Assembly (NCBI RefSeq): GCF_007786445.1
Contig: NZ_VNJI01000026.1
Span: 30,884 to 94,883, forward strand
Length of the DNA: 64,000 nucleotides
Direction of reading: 5' to 3'
DNA from: Paenibacillus cremeus
GTDB taxonomy: Bacteria > Bacillota > Bacilli > Paenibacillales > NBRC-103111
Made by a program: the position numbers and the translations under genes. The notes below the pieces were generated by a model. That model ran no database searches. It saw only the letters and a list, made by a program, of their open reading frames with translations, and was not told where the DNA came from. Below, in pieces: positions 53,008 through 60,895 of the stretch; the stretch's first letter is position 1, and each line of letters opens with the position of its first letter.

Positions 53008-53397
53008 TTAGAAGCAGGAAAATGATCGAATCTCATTTAGGCCCAGCACAATGATCAACCAGACACTTCCCGTCCACCAAAACCCTGTTACGGTACCAAA
53101 TCCGACATTAGTCGGGAAAAACCAGAATTGGTTTCCGTTAGTCAGCCAAACGTAGGTGTTGCGGAACAAGCAGTTTGATATCGAACTGGGGTTCACGAAA
53201 AATACAGGAAACGTAGGTATAAAAATCGGCGGAGGCAGCAGCGGCGGTATATGGTGAACGTGAAACGGCGGCCCAAAATGCAGCGGTCCGTGATGTTCAT
53301 GAGGCGGCGGCCCAAAATGCGGCGGTTCATGATGTCCATGTGGCTGCGGCATCGGTCCATGATGTCCCTGAGGTCCAGACGGAGGGGTTAAGGTCAT
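53008..53397 (-). CDS. His/Pro-rich low-complexity protein
   Basis: A 129-residue protein. Residues 5-65 are made of imperfect 'FGPPPHEHHGPLHFGPP'-like units, rich in His and Pro, which could bind metal ions. The remainder (about 66-129) is hydrophobic and aromatic ('YVWLTNGNQFWFFPTNVGFG', 'GFWWTGSVWLIIVLG') and resembles small spore or surface proteins of Bacillales. ATG 53397 has AGGAG 8 bases upstream; a GTG three codons earlier overlaps that RBS. Function not known. Confidence 0.6.
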   Translation of the reverse strand: MTLTPPSGPQGHHGPMPQPHGHHEPPHFGPPPHEHHGPLHFGPPFHVHHIPPLLPPPIFIPTFPVFFVNPSSISNCLFRNTYVWLTNGNQFWFFPTNVGFGTVTGFWWTGSVWLIIVLGLNEIRSFSCF

Positions 53398-54068
53398 CGA
53401 ATTCACTCCTGTTCGTAAGATAGGCTCAATAGGCTAATGCATATATATGATCTAGAGCCCTTCTCCGCTTGGGCCGCCGCCTATGGCCCCTATTGTTTTA
53501 GAGCATCCGTTTCACTTCAAACTGCAGGATCATCGATTCTGCAAGTGAAAACACCGGTGTCCGGGGACCGTGGAGCTCGATTTCGATCCCGGGCTGGTAA
53601 GTCTGGAATCCATACTTGAGTTGTGTTGGGACTCCGTTCTTCCAAATGATTTATTGAAGGAAGTTGGTCGGATTAAGCTTTTCGGCATAAGTCTCGTCAT
53701 AACGATGTTATGTAACCATCGTCGGGAATGGGATAATTCGGGCGATTTTCGCTCTCGCTAAAGCCGTCCGTCATCCGCCCTCCACACCGATCTAGGAAGA
53801 TATGCTTAAAGCCTCACTTTCGTTCGTTAGGAGTTCCATTAGGTATTTCAATATTGGTCTGCTGAATTAACTCGGAGTCTCCAGACTGCTCTCCGCTGCC
53901 TTGAAAAAAAAGAGCCGCTCGGAATACGCGGAGACATACTTCTACAAAAGATTCGGTAAAAAATTGTGAATTTACAGAAACTCCAATTATTCTAGTACCA
54001 GTGTTCTGCACCTTCCGCGATTCTATTGAATTATGATAGAACATACCAGTTTGTTGGAGGGATGAACC
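53398..54068. other. Gap with a possible MsrA-like scrap
   Basis: A + strand frame from 53570 reads 'ELDFDPGLVSLESILELCWD', reminiscent of methionine sulfoxide reductase A (VEFDP...YEQLLELFW), but it stays recognisable only for about 30 codons and has no RBS. A short inverted repeat at 53896-53932 (AAAAAAGAGCCGC...) was seen. No complete gene. Confidence 0.3.
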
Positions 54069-54728
54069 ATGAAAAAGACAGCTCTATTCGCATCTTCATT
54101 GATCGTTGCATTTTCATTAACTGGTTGCACAACATCTAAGAATCAATCAGTTGACGCCGCACCTACTCAGGCGAATGTAATTTCGTTATCGACGACAGCT
54201 GAAACTAAAGATCCGCAGCAACCAGCGACAGAGGCCTCAAAACAGCAGGCCTCTATACCTGAACCACCGAAAATCGAATATGCATTCACTCAGGATAAAG
54301 GACATCCTGAAAAAATACTGATCGGCATCATAAATGAAGCAAAATCGAACCTTGATATTGCCATTTACAGCTTAACGAATAAAGACATTGTCGATGCAAT
54401 CCTCGCTGCAAAGAAGCGAGGAGTCGCGGTCCGAGTGTTAACCGACAAGCAAGAAGCAGGTACGGCAGCACAATCTGCTAAACTGAAGGAACTAAAGGCG
54501 GCTGGCATTCCAATCAAAGATAATACGCATAAGGGTATAATGCATATGAAGGTCACAATCGCTGATAAGTCTATCGTTACGACGGGATCCTATAATTATT
54601 CGGTGTCCGCGACGACCACCAATGACGAAGTCATCGTGGCAATCCATGACGCAAAGCTTGCTCAAGAATGGGATACAGAGTTCGAAAAGATGTGGTCGGA
54701 CAAAGTGAATTTTCAAGACTTTAAGTAG
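54069..54728 (+). CDS. Phospholipase D-like (Nuc-type) lipoprotein
   Basis: A 219-residue lipoprotein with lipobox LTGC and a Gln/Thr/Ala-rich linker. Residues about 75-205 form a single PLD-like domain with one HKD motif, 'HMKVTIADKSIVTTGSYNYS' (H-x-K-x4-D and the GSxN tail). Proteins with one HKD motif, such as the Nuc endonuclease, dimerise to make one active site and cut phosphodiesters in DNA or lipids. Membrane anchoring points to extracellular nucleic acid or lipid as substrate. GGAGGGATG precedes the ATG, and a strong terminator follows. Confidence 0.9.
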   Translation: MKKTALFASSLIVAFSLTGCTTSKNQSVDAAPTQANVISLSTTAETKDPQQPATEASKQQASIPEPPKIEYAFTQDKGHPEKILIGIINEAKSNLDIAIYSLTNKDIVDAILAAKKRGVAVRVLTDKQEAGTAAQSAKLKELKAAGIPIKDNTHKGIMHMKVTIADKSIVTTGSYNYSVSATTTNDEVIVAIHDAKLAQEWDTEFEKMWSDKVNFQDFK

Positions 54729-54760
54729 TTAAACTACTTAGCTTGCACTTTTCAGGATCA

Positions 54761-54801
54761 AAAAAAAGAGTTGAGCCCCGGAATACCGCTCAACTCTTTT
54801 T
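54761..54801. terminator. Terminator after the PLD-like gene
   Basis: AAAAAGAGTTGAGC/GCTCAACTCTTTTT perfect stem, active in both directions. Confidence 0.9.
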
Positions 54802-54836
54802 GCATTTAGTTTTATTGCCAAAGAACCCGTCAAGTC

Positions 54837-55031
54837 CTATGAGGCGATGAGGTTGATGAAATGAAGGTACTGCTCCTCGGTATCCTTGGTGATCTTATCC
54901 GGATTGGCGTCCCAATAATCCAGCTTGTTCATGATTTGATAATCGTAGACCATCATATACTTTTCACCGGTTTGCTGGAACTTGCTAAGTTCATCTGCAA
55001 GTTCTTCCTGACTGATCTCAAGCCAAGGCAT
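54837..55031 (-). CDS. Small hypothetical protein, possibly truncated
   Basis: A 64-residue acidic frame ('QEELADELSKFQQTGEKYMM', 'DANPDKITKDTEEQYLHF'). It reads like a real protein, but there is no clear RBS at ATG 55031 and it sits between a terminator and a gene remnant. Family not recognised. Confidence 0.42.
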   Translation of the reverse strand: MPWLEISQEELADELSKFQQTGEKYMMVYDYQIMNKLDYWDANPDKITKDTEEQYLHFINLIAS

Positions 55032-55047
55032 GCCACTTCATGTCACT

Positions 55048-55272
55048 TTATATCCAATCCTTCAATTCAATCCGATTTCCTTTGGGGTCAATAATAACCC
55101 CTATGGTCCCCCAATCAAATCTATTAACATCAACAAAGACTCCACGCAGCTCTAATTCTAAGACAGCCTCTCTAAAGTTAATGACTTTAAAACGAATGAC
55201 TGTCCGGTTCTCTGCCCTTTTTCCTTTCCCCGTTATTTGATAACCACTCGTTCTATGCAAGCAATTCGTCAA
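55048..55272 (-). pseudogene. C-terminal remnant of a VOC/glyoxalase family gene
   Basis: The last ~45 codons ('FREAVLELELRGVFVD', 'WGTIGVIIDPKGNRIELKDW') match the C-terminal half of vicinal-oxygen-chelate/glyoxalase domains (D-P-x-GN-x-IEL). The first beta-alpha-beta half is absent and the frame starts without an RBS. Confidence 0.7.
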
Positions 55273-55377
55273 AGTTGCACTTTATTAATTATTTCACCGT
55301 ACATTAAACAAACTGTAAAAAACATATAAATGCCTATAATGCTTTTTAAGCAGTAGCTTGCGAGGGAGGAATGTATT

Positions 55378-56004
55378 TTGTTTAAACCACATCCTAATAA
55401 TACGGCCATTGTAATTACAGACCCACAAAATGACTTTATGAGTCCTGGGGGTAGAGGCTACCATCTGACTAAAGGAACTATTGAACGAAACAATACTATA
55501 CAAAACCTTGAACTATTAATGAGAACTGCCATGAATAAGGGATACCAACTCTTCATATCGCCCCATTATTTATACCCTCATGATTATGGCTGGAAATTTA
55601 CGGGAAATGAACAAAAGATGCTATTAGGTCTTAGAATGTATCACGTGGCAAATGCGTACACACCACCATCATTTGGAGCTGATTTTGTTCATTCTTTCAA
55701 ACCTTATATTTTTGATAGAAGTACCGTCATAGCAACTCCTCACAAGGTTGCCAGTCCACAAACAAATGACTTGGAATATCAGTTGCGACAACATAGAAAA
55801 GAGAAGATAATTATTGCAGGGGTGCTCTCCAACGTTTGTGTTGAGTCTCATATGAGGCATCTAATCGAAACTGGTTTTGAAACAGCTGTTGTATACGATG
55901 CCACGGCAACAATTAGTGAAGAGGATTTTCATGCAGCTGTTACTAATTACAAAGCTTTTGCCAGTGCTACTTGGACAACACAGGAAGCTATTTCACACTT
56001 ATAA
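55378..56004 (+). CDS. Cysteine hydrolase, isochorismatase family
   Basis: A 208-residue cytoplasmic hydrolase of the isochorismatase/nicotinamidase superfamily. Catalytic Asp is in 'ITDPQNDFMSPGGRG' near the N-terminus and the nucleophilic Cys in 'GVLSNVCVESHMRH'. The substrate (amide such as a carbamoyl compound, or isochorismate-like) cannot be told. TTG start at 55378 with GGGAGGA eight bases upstream; a nearby ATG at 55371 is out of frame. Confidence 0.9.
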   Translation: MFKPHPNNTAIVITDPQNDFMSPGGRGYHLTKGTIERNNTIQNLELLMRTAMNKGYQLFISPHYLYPHDYGWKFTGNEQKMLLGLRMYHVANAYTPPSFGADFVHSFKPYIFDRSTVIATPHKVASPQTNDLEYQLRQHRKEKIIIAGVLSNVCVESHMRHLIETGFETAVVYDATATISEEDFHAAVTNYKAFASATWTTQEAISHL

Positions 56005-56260
56005 AGCCTTGAGAGTCCTCAACGAAAATTTTTTGTATAATTTGACCGAACCGTTCCCTGAGTTGTTTACGGCACTTGATGAAACAATCCTGCCTATTAC
56101 TTCAAACGACATTAAAAAGGAGCTGTCTTGGCGGCAGCTCCACGCTATTGTATCCGTTAGCGTAACGAATCATGTTTGGATTATACTGGGGTGGCTAGAT
56201 GTTAATATTTTAAGGAGCAGAGTAAACGCAGCTTGCTAAACGATATAAATTATAACAGCG
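56005..56260. other. Gap with repeat module CGCTATTGTATCCGTTAG
   Basis: Repeat module at 56142-56167 (CACGCTATTGTATCCGTTAGCGTAACG) preceded by a GGCGGCAGCTCC block. A short + frame ('LTEPFPELFTALDETILP') may be a gene scrap. No gene called. Confidence 0.4.
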
Positions 56261-56297
56261 AAAAAACGGAACCAGCACACCTCGTTCCGTTTTTTTT
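56261..56297. terminator. Bidirectional terminator
   Basis: AAAAAACGGAAC/GTTCCGTTTTTT stem with 11-base loop. Confidence 0.85.
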
Positions 56298-56438
56298 GAT
56301 CTAACTGGCAAGATTAAACTTCTACGATGAAAAAAGCTAAAATATGGCATGTAGTTCTGAGACGTTTGTTAGACCTATTCTAGTTAAGCGTAAGCTGTAT
56401 AAATTGAATAGTTAAGCAGGGAGAAAAACATCTGCCTC

Positions 56439-56885
56439 CTAATGGGGAATCTTGAAAAACCAATCTAAATGCCAATCTCTATCGGATGGCTTAAATCCAA
56501 GGCTACGCCAGAAACGACGATCTTCGTCGTTACGAGTATCCAAAATAACCCGTTCGTAAGAAGTATCGCTTAATCTCCTAAGAAAGTGTGTCACTATCTT
56601 CGTCCCTAAACCTTGATTTTGAGGTTGAACAGATAACTGGGAAATATTAACGATAGGTTCGGGATCTTTTCTTAAATTAATAGTTAATTCAAACTGTTTG
56701 GCTTGATAGTGAACTAAAGTTACTCTATCTTCGAAAAGAATAGGCAATCCATTATTAATCTGAACATTACGATTGAGTATGTCTGAGAACTCAATGGCTA
56801 ACTGATAAAACAATTGTTGTTCTGATTCACGGGTAAGTTTTCTTGACGATATTGCCGGCGGAAAATGCCATGTTATTCGTTCCAA
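56439..56885 (-). CDS. GNAT family N-acetyltransferase
   Basis: A 148-residue acetyl-CoA-dependent N-acetyltransferase. The CoA-binding motif A reads 'ISQLSVQPQNQGLGTKIVTHFL' (Q-x2-G-L-G) and the C-terminus has 'FWRSLGFKPSDRDWH', typical of GNATs. The frame stays open to 57059, but that extension passes through a terminator hairpin. I start at TTG 56885, where GGAAGGGGGG lies a few bases upstream and the length fits the family. Substrate unknown. Confidence 0.8.
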   Translation of the reverse strand: MERITWHFPPAISSRKLTRESEQQLFYQLAIEFSDILNRNVQINNGLPILFEDRVTLVHYQAKQFELTINLRKDPEPIVNISQLSVQPQNQGLGTKIVTHFLRRLSDTSYERVILDTRNDEDRRFWRSLGFKPSDRDWHLDWFFKIPH

Positions 56886-57018
56886 AATGTGATGTCCCCC
56901 CTTCCAATATTTAAATTTGTATGCAAACTCCACAAAATGTATGTGTAGACGTCCGGTGGATCGAGTGTATACTAATTGCTTAAGGAAGCAGTAGAAGAAG
57001 CGGTAAAAAATAATTAAT

Positions 57019-57043
57019 CCACTCGGGGAGTGGTTTATTTTTT
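57019..57043. terminator. Terminator hairpin upstream of the GNAT gene
   Basis: CCACTC-GGG-GAGTGG followed on the + strand by TTTATTTTTT; the minus strand also has a T-rich tail. Confidence 0.7.
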
Positions 57044-57202
57044 CTTCTATAGCCTTCATAGCAACGAATTAACTAGTTTAATAACTGAACGGCAACTTAT
57101 CCTTTCGGAAGTACACGACGAGCTGTTGCATAGTGCGATTTCCACCATCCGGAATTAGCCGCATTACCCTCTCATTTTACATCCGCACACCACCAATCCA
57201 AT

Positions 57203-58402
57203 CTATTTCGAAACTGCGACATCATTCCGACGAAACAGCCCCTTCGCCCCATATGCCGCCCCCATCGTACACAGCAGCATCAACCCGGTCATCCAAAATA
57301 CGGCGTGGACGGAAACCGCGCCGCTGATTGCTCCACCCAGCAGCGGGCCGGCCATCCCACCGATTTGACTCGCAGTTTGGTTCAGTCCAAATGCCGTACC
57401 GCGGAATTCAGCAGGCGTCGAACGGACAACAAGCCCATTTAAAGCCGGAAATACAGCACAGAAGAACGCTCCGTAAATAAACCGAACAATTGAGAATCCC
57501 CAAATGTTGTGAAACGGAATTTGCGCCAGATTGCCTAGTCCGCCAACCAGCAGCCCGATAATTAAAATTTTCTCAAAGCCGTAGAAGTCCGCCAGCTTAC
57601 CCCAGCGCGGAGCAAACACGATGCCGGAGATGCCCACGAGCGAGAAGACGATACCTGCCAGCAGCGAAGCATTTTTTACGGACCCGCCAATCTCAACAAT
57701 ATAGAGCGGTAGGACAGGCTCAATCGTCATGACTGAGAGCTGGGTCAGCATCGACAGCAGCAAAACAATCATAAACGGCTTGTTACGTGCGGAAATCCGC
57801 AGCGATTCGGCAAACGAGACGGTTTCCTTGCGCTTCACGAACTTCTCCTCTTTGACCCCGAACAGTACCAACAGCGTTCCCATCAACACGAACACACCTG
57901 CGCTGGCAAACGCTATCCGGCTGTCGAATACATTCGCGATGAGCCCGCCGAACAACGGCCCCATAATACCGCCTGTCGCCGTTGAGGTCGCCATCATCGA
58001 CATCGCATAGCCAACCTTGTGCTCCGGAGTATTCGTTCCCACCAGCGCGATTGAACCTGGAATAAAGCCGGTCAGCAGTCCCTGCATGATGCGCAGTACA
58101 AGCAGCTGGTATGGGTTCGTCACCAGCGACGTCAATAGGTAGATGATGCAAATGACAATTCCGGCACGCACAATCATTGGCTTCCGGCCGTATTTGTCGC
58201 CCATCGCGCCCCAGAACGGTGCTGAGATTGCGCCTGCCAAAAAGGCCGAGCTGAACAATAGCCCCGACCACATTTCAATATTTTTGTCCATACCGATGTG
58301 AATCAGAAATAACGGCAAAAATGGGATAACCATAGAGAAGCTGGCCGAAGTGATAAAACAACCGGTCCACAACAACCATAAATTTCGTTTCCAAGTTTCC
58401 AT
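57203..58402 (-). CDS. MFS transporter, multidrug efflux type
   Basis: A 399-residue major facilitator with 12 membrane helices. It has the motif A signature 'GAMGDKYGRKPMI' between helices 2 and 3, a repeat of it ('PRWGKLADFYGFEKI') in the second half, and motif C-like 'GIMGPLFGGLIA' in helix 5. These place it with proton-driven drug exporters such as MdtG-like proteins. No regulator is adjacent. The RBS is weak. Confidence 0.9.
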   Translation of the reverse strand: METWKRNLWLLWTGCFITSASFSMVIPFLPLFLIHIGMDKNIEMWSGLLFSSAFLAGAISAPFWGAMGDKYGRKPMIVRAGIVICIIYLLTSLVTNPYQLLVLRIMQGLLTGFIPGSIALVGTNTPEHKVGYAMSMMATSTATGGIMGPLFGGLIANVFDSRIAFASAGVFVLMGTLLVLFGVKEEKFVKRKETVSFAESLRISARNKPFMIVLLLSMLTQLSVMTIEPVLPLYIVEIGGSVKNASLLAGIVFSLVGISGIVFAPRWGKLADFYGFEKILIIGLLVGGLGNLAQIPFHNIWGFSIVRFIYGAFFCAVFPALNGLVVRSTPAEFRGTAFGLNQTASQIGGMAGPLLGGAISGAVSVHAVFWMTGLMLLCTMGAAYGAKGLFRRNDVAVSK

Positions 58403-58541
58403 GATGATGTCTCGTTCCTATACTATGTATTTGCCCAAGCCTCCCGGGCGGATTACATACCATAGTAGCATATTTGAACAGAAACGATAACAGAGATTTC
58501 ACATCCATTGCATATATCGGACGGACTAGAATTAATACACA

Positions 58542-58763
58542 TTAAGCAGACGGCTTATCCGCAGACACCGGTATACGTTCTGAACCAGCGGTTCCGCCGA
58601 AAACCGGTACTCCCAGCAGCGCCATGATGAGCAGCACGTAAAACAGCAGGTGATAATCGCCCAGCATGCTGACCATAACAGACGCAATCATACCGCCGAT
58701 ATAGCGTGAAGTTGAAAAAATGCCGGACGCCACTCCCGACATCGATTTGGAGGCCTTTAGGTG
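58542..58763 (-). pseudogene. C-terminal remnant of a second MFS transporter
   Basis: The frame gives 'SKSMSGVASGIFSTSRYIGG' and two hydrophobic helices, typical of helices 11-12 and the end of an MFS exporter (cf. AG-x-ASGLFSTSRYIGG). The ten or so preceding helices are missing. Confidence 0.72.
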
Positions 58764-58856
58764 TCAAGCTTGTTAAAGAGAAAGTCCGGTTTCTTAAAGG
58801 TTCAATGTTTATAGGCCGTTAGTATGTTATGCCCCCTACTCTGTCGATTCGTCAAT

Positions 58857-58901
58857 CCGAAGCGATGGATCGGTTCAATCGCCACGCTATCGTACCCGTT
58901 A
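58857..58901. repeat. Dispersed repeat with GCGATGG hairpin and CGTACCCGTTA module
   Basis: GCGATGGATCGG...ATCGCCACGCTATCGTACCCGTTAC, nearly the same as 40551-40592 near the TetR gene. Confidence 0.7.
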
Positions 58902-58925
58902 CTTTAATGAGCCTGTGATGAATTT

Positions 58926-59272
58926 TTAAGAGACATGAAACCCTTCAATATCTAAATCAAACGAGAAGTATTTCAATTCCCTATTCAGGATCCAATATTC
59001 CAGGGGTACAACCCACGGACGGAAAGTCAAAAATTTTGGCAAATCCCTTACACTCTGTCCATATTTTTGTGATGTATATTCCGTAACGAAAGCAACATCT
59101 TCAGCAACTATTTTAACCCAGTTTCCTCATATGCTTCTCGTTCAGCAGCCTGTAAGAAAATTTCACCGTTTTCAGTCGAACCTTTCGGCAAACTCCAGCC
59201 AGAATGATCTTTTACTAAGAGAACTGCATCGTCTTTTAATACAACAACTCCAGCCGCGAGTTTATGAGCCAT
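58926..59272 (-). pseudogene. Nudix hydrolase gene with a single frameshift
   Basis: ATG 59272 (TTGGAG upstream) begins a Nudix domain with an intact Nudix box ('LPKGSTENGEIFLQAAEREA' continuing YEETGL). The frame then hits TAG. Adding one A to the A4 run at 59111-59114 restores the frame through 'VAEDVAFVTEYTSQKYGQ' to a stop at 58926, giving about 115 residues. Either a recent mutation or a homopolymer sequencing error. Confidence 0.78.
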
Positions 59273-59430
59273 TTCTCCAAACCCTTTCTAGTATAAGTTG
59301 CAGAAGCTTCGAGATAAATTATCCCATAATTATGGATATTATTGGGTGACAATTTCGAGACAATCATTCCAGTTAATAGCCACTTTAATAAAAAAAGGGC
59401 AGCTGGTTGGCCTGCTGCCGTATTAACTTG

Positions 59431-59460
59431 ATTGCTCTATCTCGTATTCGTTACTTTAAT
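59431..59460. repeat. Dispersed repeat module (degenerate)
   Basis: GCTCTATCTCGTATTCGTTACT, preceded by GGGCAGCTGG...CTGCTGCC (59397-59420), in the same order as the full copies. Confidence 0.45.
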
Positions 59461-59470
59461 ACAATAATAC

Positions 59471-59848
59471 TTATTTACCTGCTAATATAGTAAATTCCCA
59501 TGGAATATTTTCATTATTCCATCCACGATGTTCATCAAACTTCCGCAAACTGAAACCTGTCGCAATGACCGAATTAATGATGTCGCTCAAAGTGTATAGG
59601 CGGATTGAGACATCGGGAAAATCCAACTGTTCCCTCTCGTCAAACAAACCTTTGTATGCCACATCTCCGTTTCTTAGTTCCGTATCAAAATAGTTTACTT
59701 CCCCATGAGTAATAATACATTTTCTTAAGGGGTGGAAATCACTTAGAATCATTTCCCCTCCGTCCTTCAATAAGCCATAAAGAATGGTCATAAACATTTC
59801 TAGATCACCGAAATAGTAAAAACTCGTCTCCAGACCATATCCAATCAT
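59471..59848 (-). pseudogene. C-terminal part of a SAM-dependent methyltransferase
   Basis: About 125 codons with 'LEMFMTILYGLLKDGGEMILSD' (motif post-I/III of class I methyltransferases), 'FHPLRKC' and 'WEFTILAGK' at the end. The N-terminal SAM-binding motif I (GxGxG) is missing, and no RBS lies near ATG 59848, so it is a truncated gene cut close to the LysR gene. Confidence 0.7.
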
Positions 59849-59911
59849 GTCCTTCTTAAAGCGCGGGCTGAGTTACGGCTCTTTAGTTCCTCAGCTATCT
59901 GCGGATATGAA

Positions 59912-60757
59912 CTATAAGCTCTGGCTAATTTTGAAAAACTGCCGTTCTAAAGGCGACAACTCGTAATTTGTTCGAGTAACTAAAAATTTATCAATGTACC
60001 GATATTCCTGCGGAAGCTCCATGAAATCGGTAACTCCAAACTCTCTGACATTGGTTTTGGAAATAAGAGCGACGCCCATGCCTAGGCTTGCAAGACGAAG
60101 CAGCGTTTCCAATACACCGACCTCTGTTTTAGAAGCCAGATGAATGCCGTGAGCCGAGTAAATGCGCTGCAGAATCGAGGCGTACAAGCAATTTTTCGAC
60201 AGGATAAGCATGGTTTCGCTTTGCAGACATTGGGCCAGACTTGCTGCAGTCTTGACTCTTTTGCCGACCAGAACCAGTTCTTCACTGCCGATTGGCCAGT
60301 AATGGAGCTGCTGTAAGTCCGATTTGCCAAAGGTATAGGCCAGGTCAATATTGCCTTCGATCAACTCTTCCTCCATCTTTTCAGTGGAACCGGTTATGAG
60401 CGTAACCGACATGTTGGGGTACTTTTCGTATAAATCGGAAAATGCTTTTGTGATATTTTCGCTGATCACGGATTGCATGATACCTAAACGCAGCTTTAAC
60501 TCCCGGCGATTCATTTCCTGCTCGGTCTCTTCCCACAGCAGCAGCAGTTTTTTATACTGCCGATACAGCTTTTCTCCCTCAGGTGTCAATTCCATTCCGC
60601 GAGTGCTTCGGAAAAACAGTTGCTGCCGGTAATGGTTTTCGATCTTTTTTATTTTTGCCGTCATGTTGGACTGCAAATGATTCATGTTCGAAGCTGCTGC
60701 AGAAACACTTTTCAGCTCGGCAACGGTAACGAATGCTATCATATTTTCAATATCCAT
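59912..60757 (-). CDS. LysR family transcriptional regulator
   Basis: A 281-residue LysR-type regulator. An N-terminal winged helix-turn-helix (about 1-60, 'MIAFVTVAELKSVSAAASNM' and 'LFFRSTRGMELTPEGE') and a C-terminal periplasmic-binding-like effector domain (about 90-275) are visible. Start at ATG 60757 because GAGGG touches the upstream ATG 60763. It is divergent from the Gfo/Idh-like gene at 60896, so that gene is the likely target. Confidence 0.92.
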   Translation of the reverse strand: MDIENMIAFVTVAELKSVSAAASNMNHLQSNMTAKIKKIENHYRQQLFFRSTRGMELTPEGEKLYRQYKKLLLLWEETEQEMNRRELKLRLGIMQSVISENITKAFSDLYEKYPNMSVTLITGSTEKMEEELIEGNIDLAYTFGKSDLQQLHYWPIGSEELVLVGKRVKTAASLAQCLQSETMLILSKNCLYASILQRIYSAHGIHLASKTEVGVLETLLRLASLGMGVALISKTNVREFGVTDFMELPQEYRYIDKFLVTRTNYELSPLERQFFKISQSL

Positions 60758-60895
60758 AGTCATCCCTCTATCAAAATAAATGATATCTTTATCTCAAATA
60801 TACATTATTCATGATGGAGTTTCTACTCTATATTATGGATATGCGGACGGTTTGCGTCGCCGCGTTTAAGTAGATCCGAACAGGAGGCATACAAG

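Noticed and set aside
56886..57059. 58-residue N-terminal extension of the GNAT protein
   Set aside because: The extension is read through a terminator hairpin at 57019 and exceeds the usual family length.
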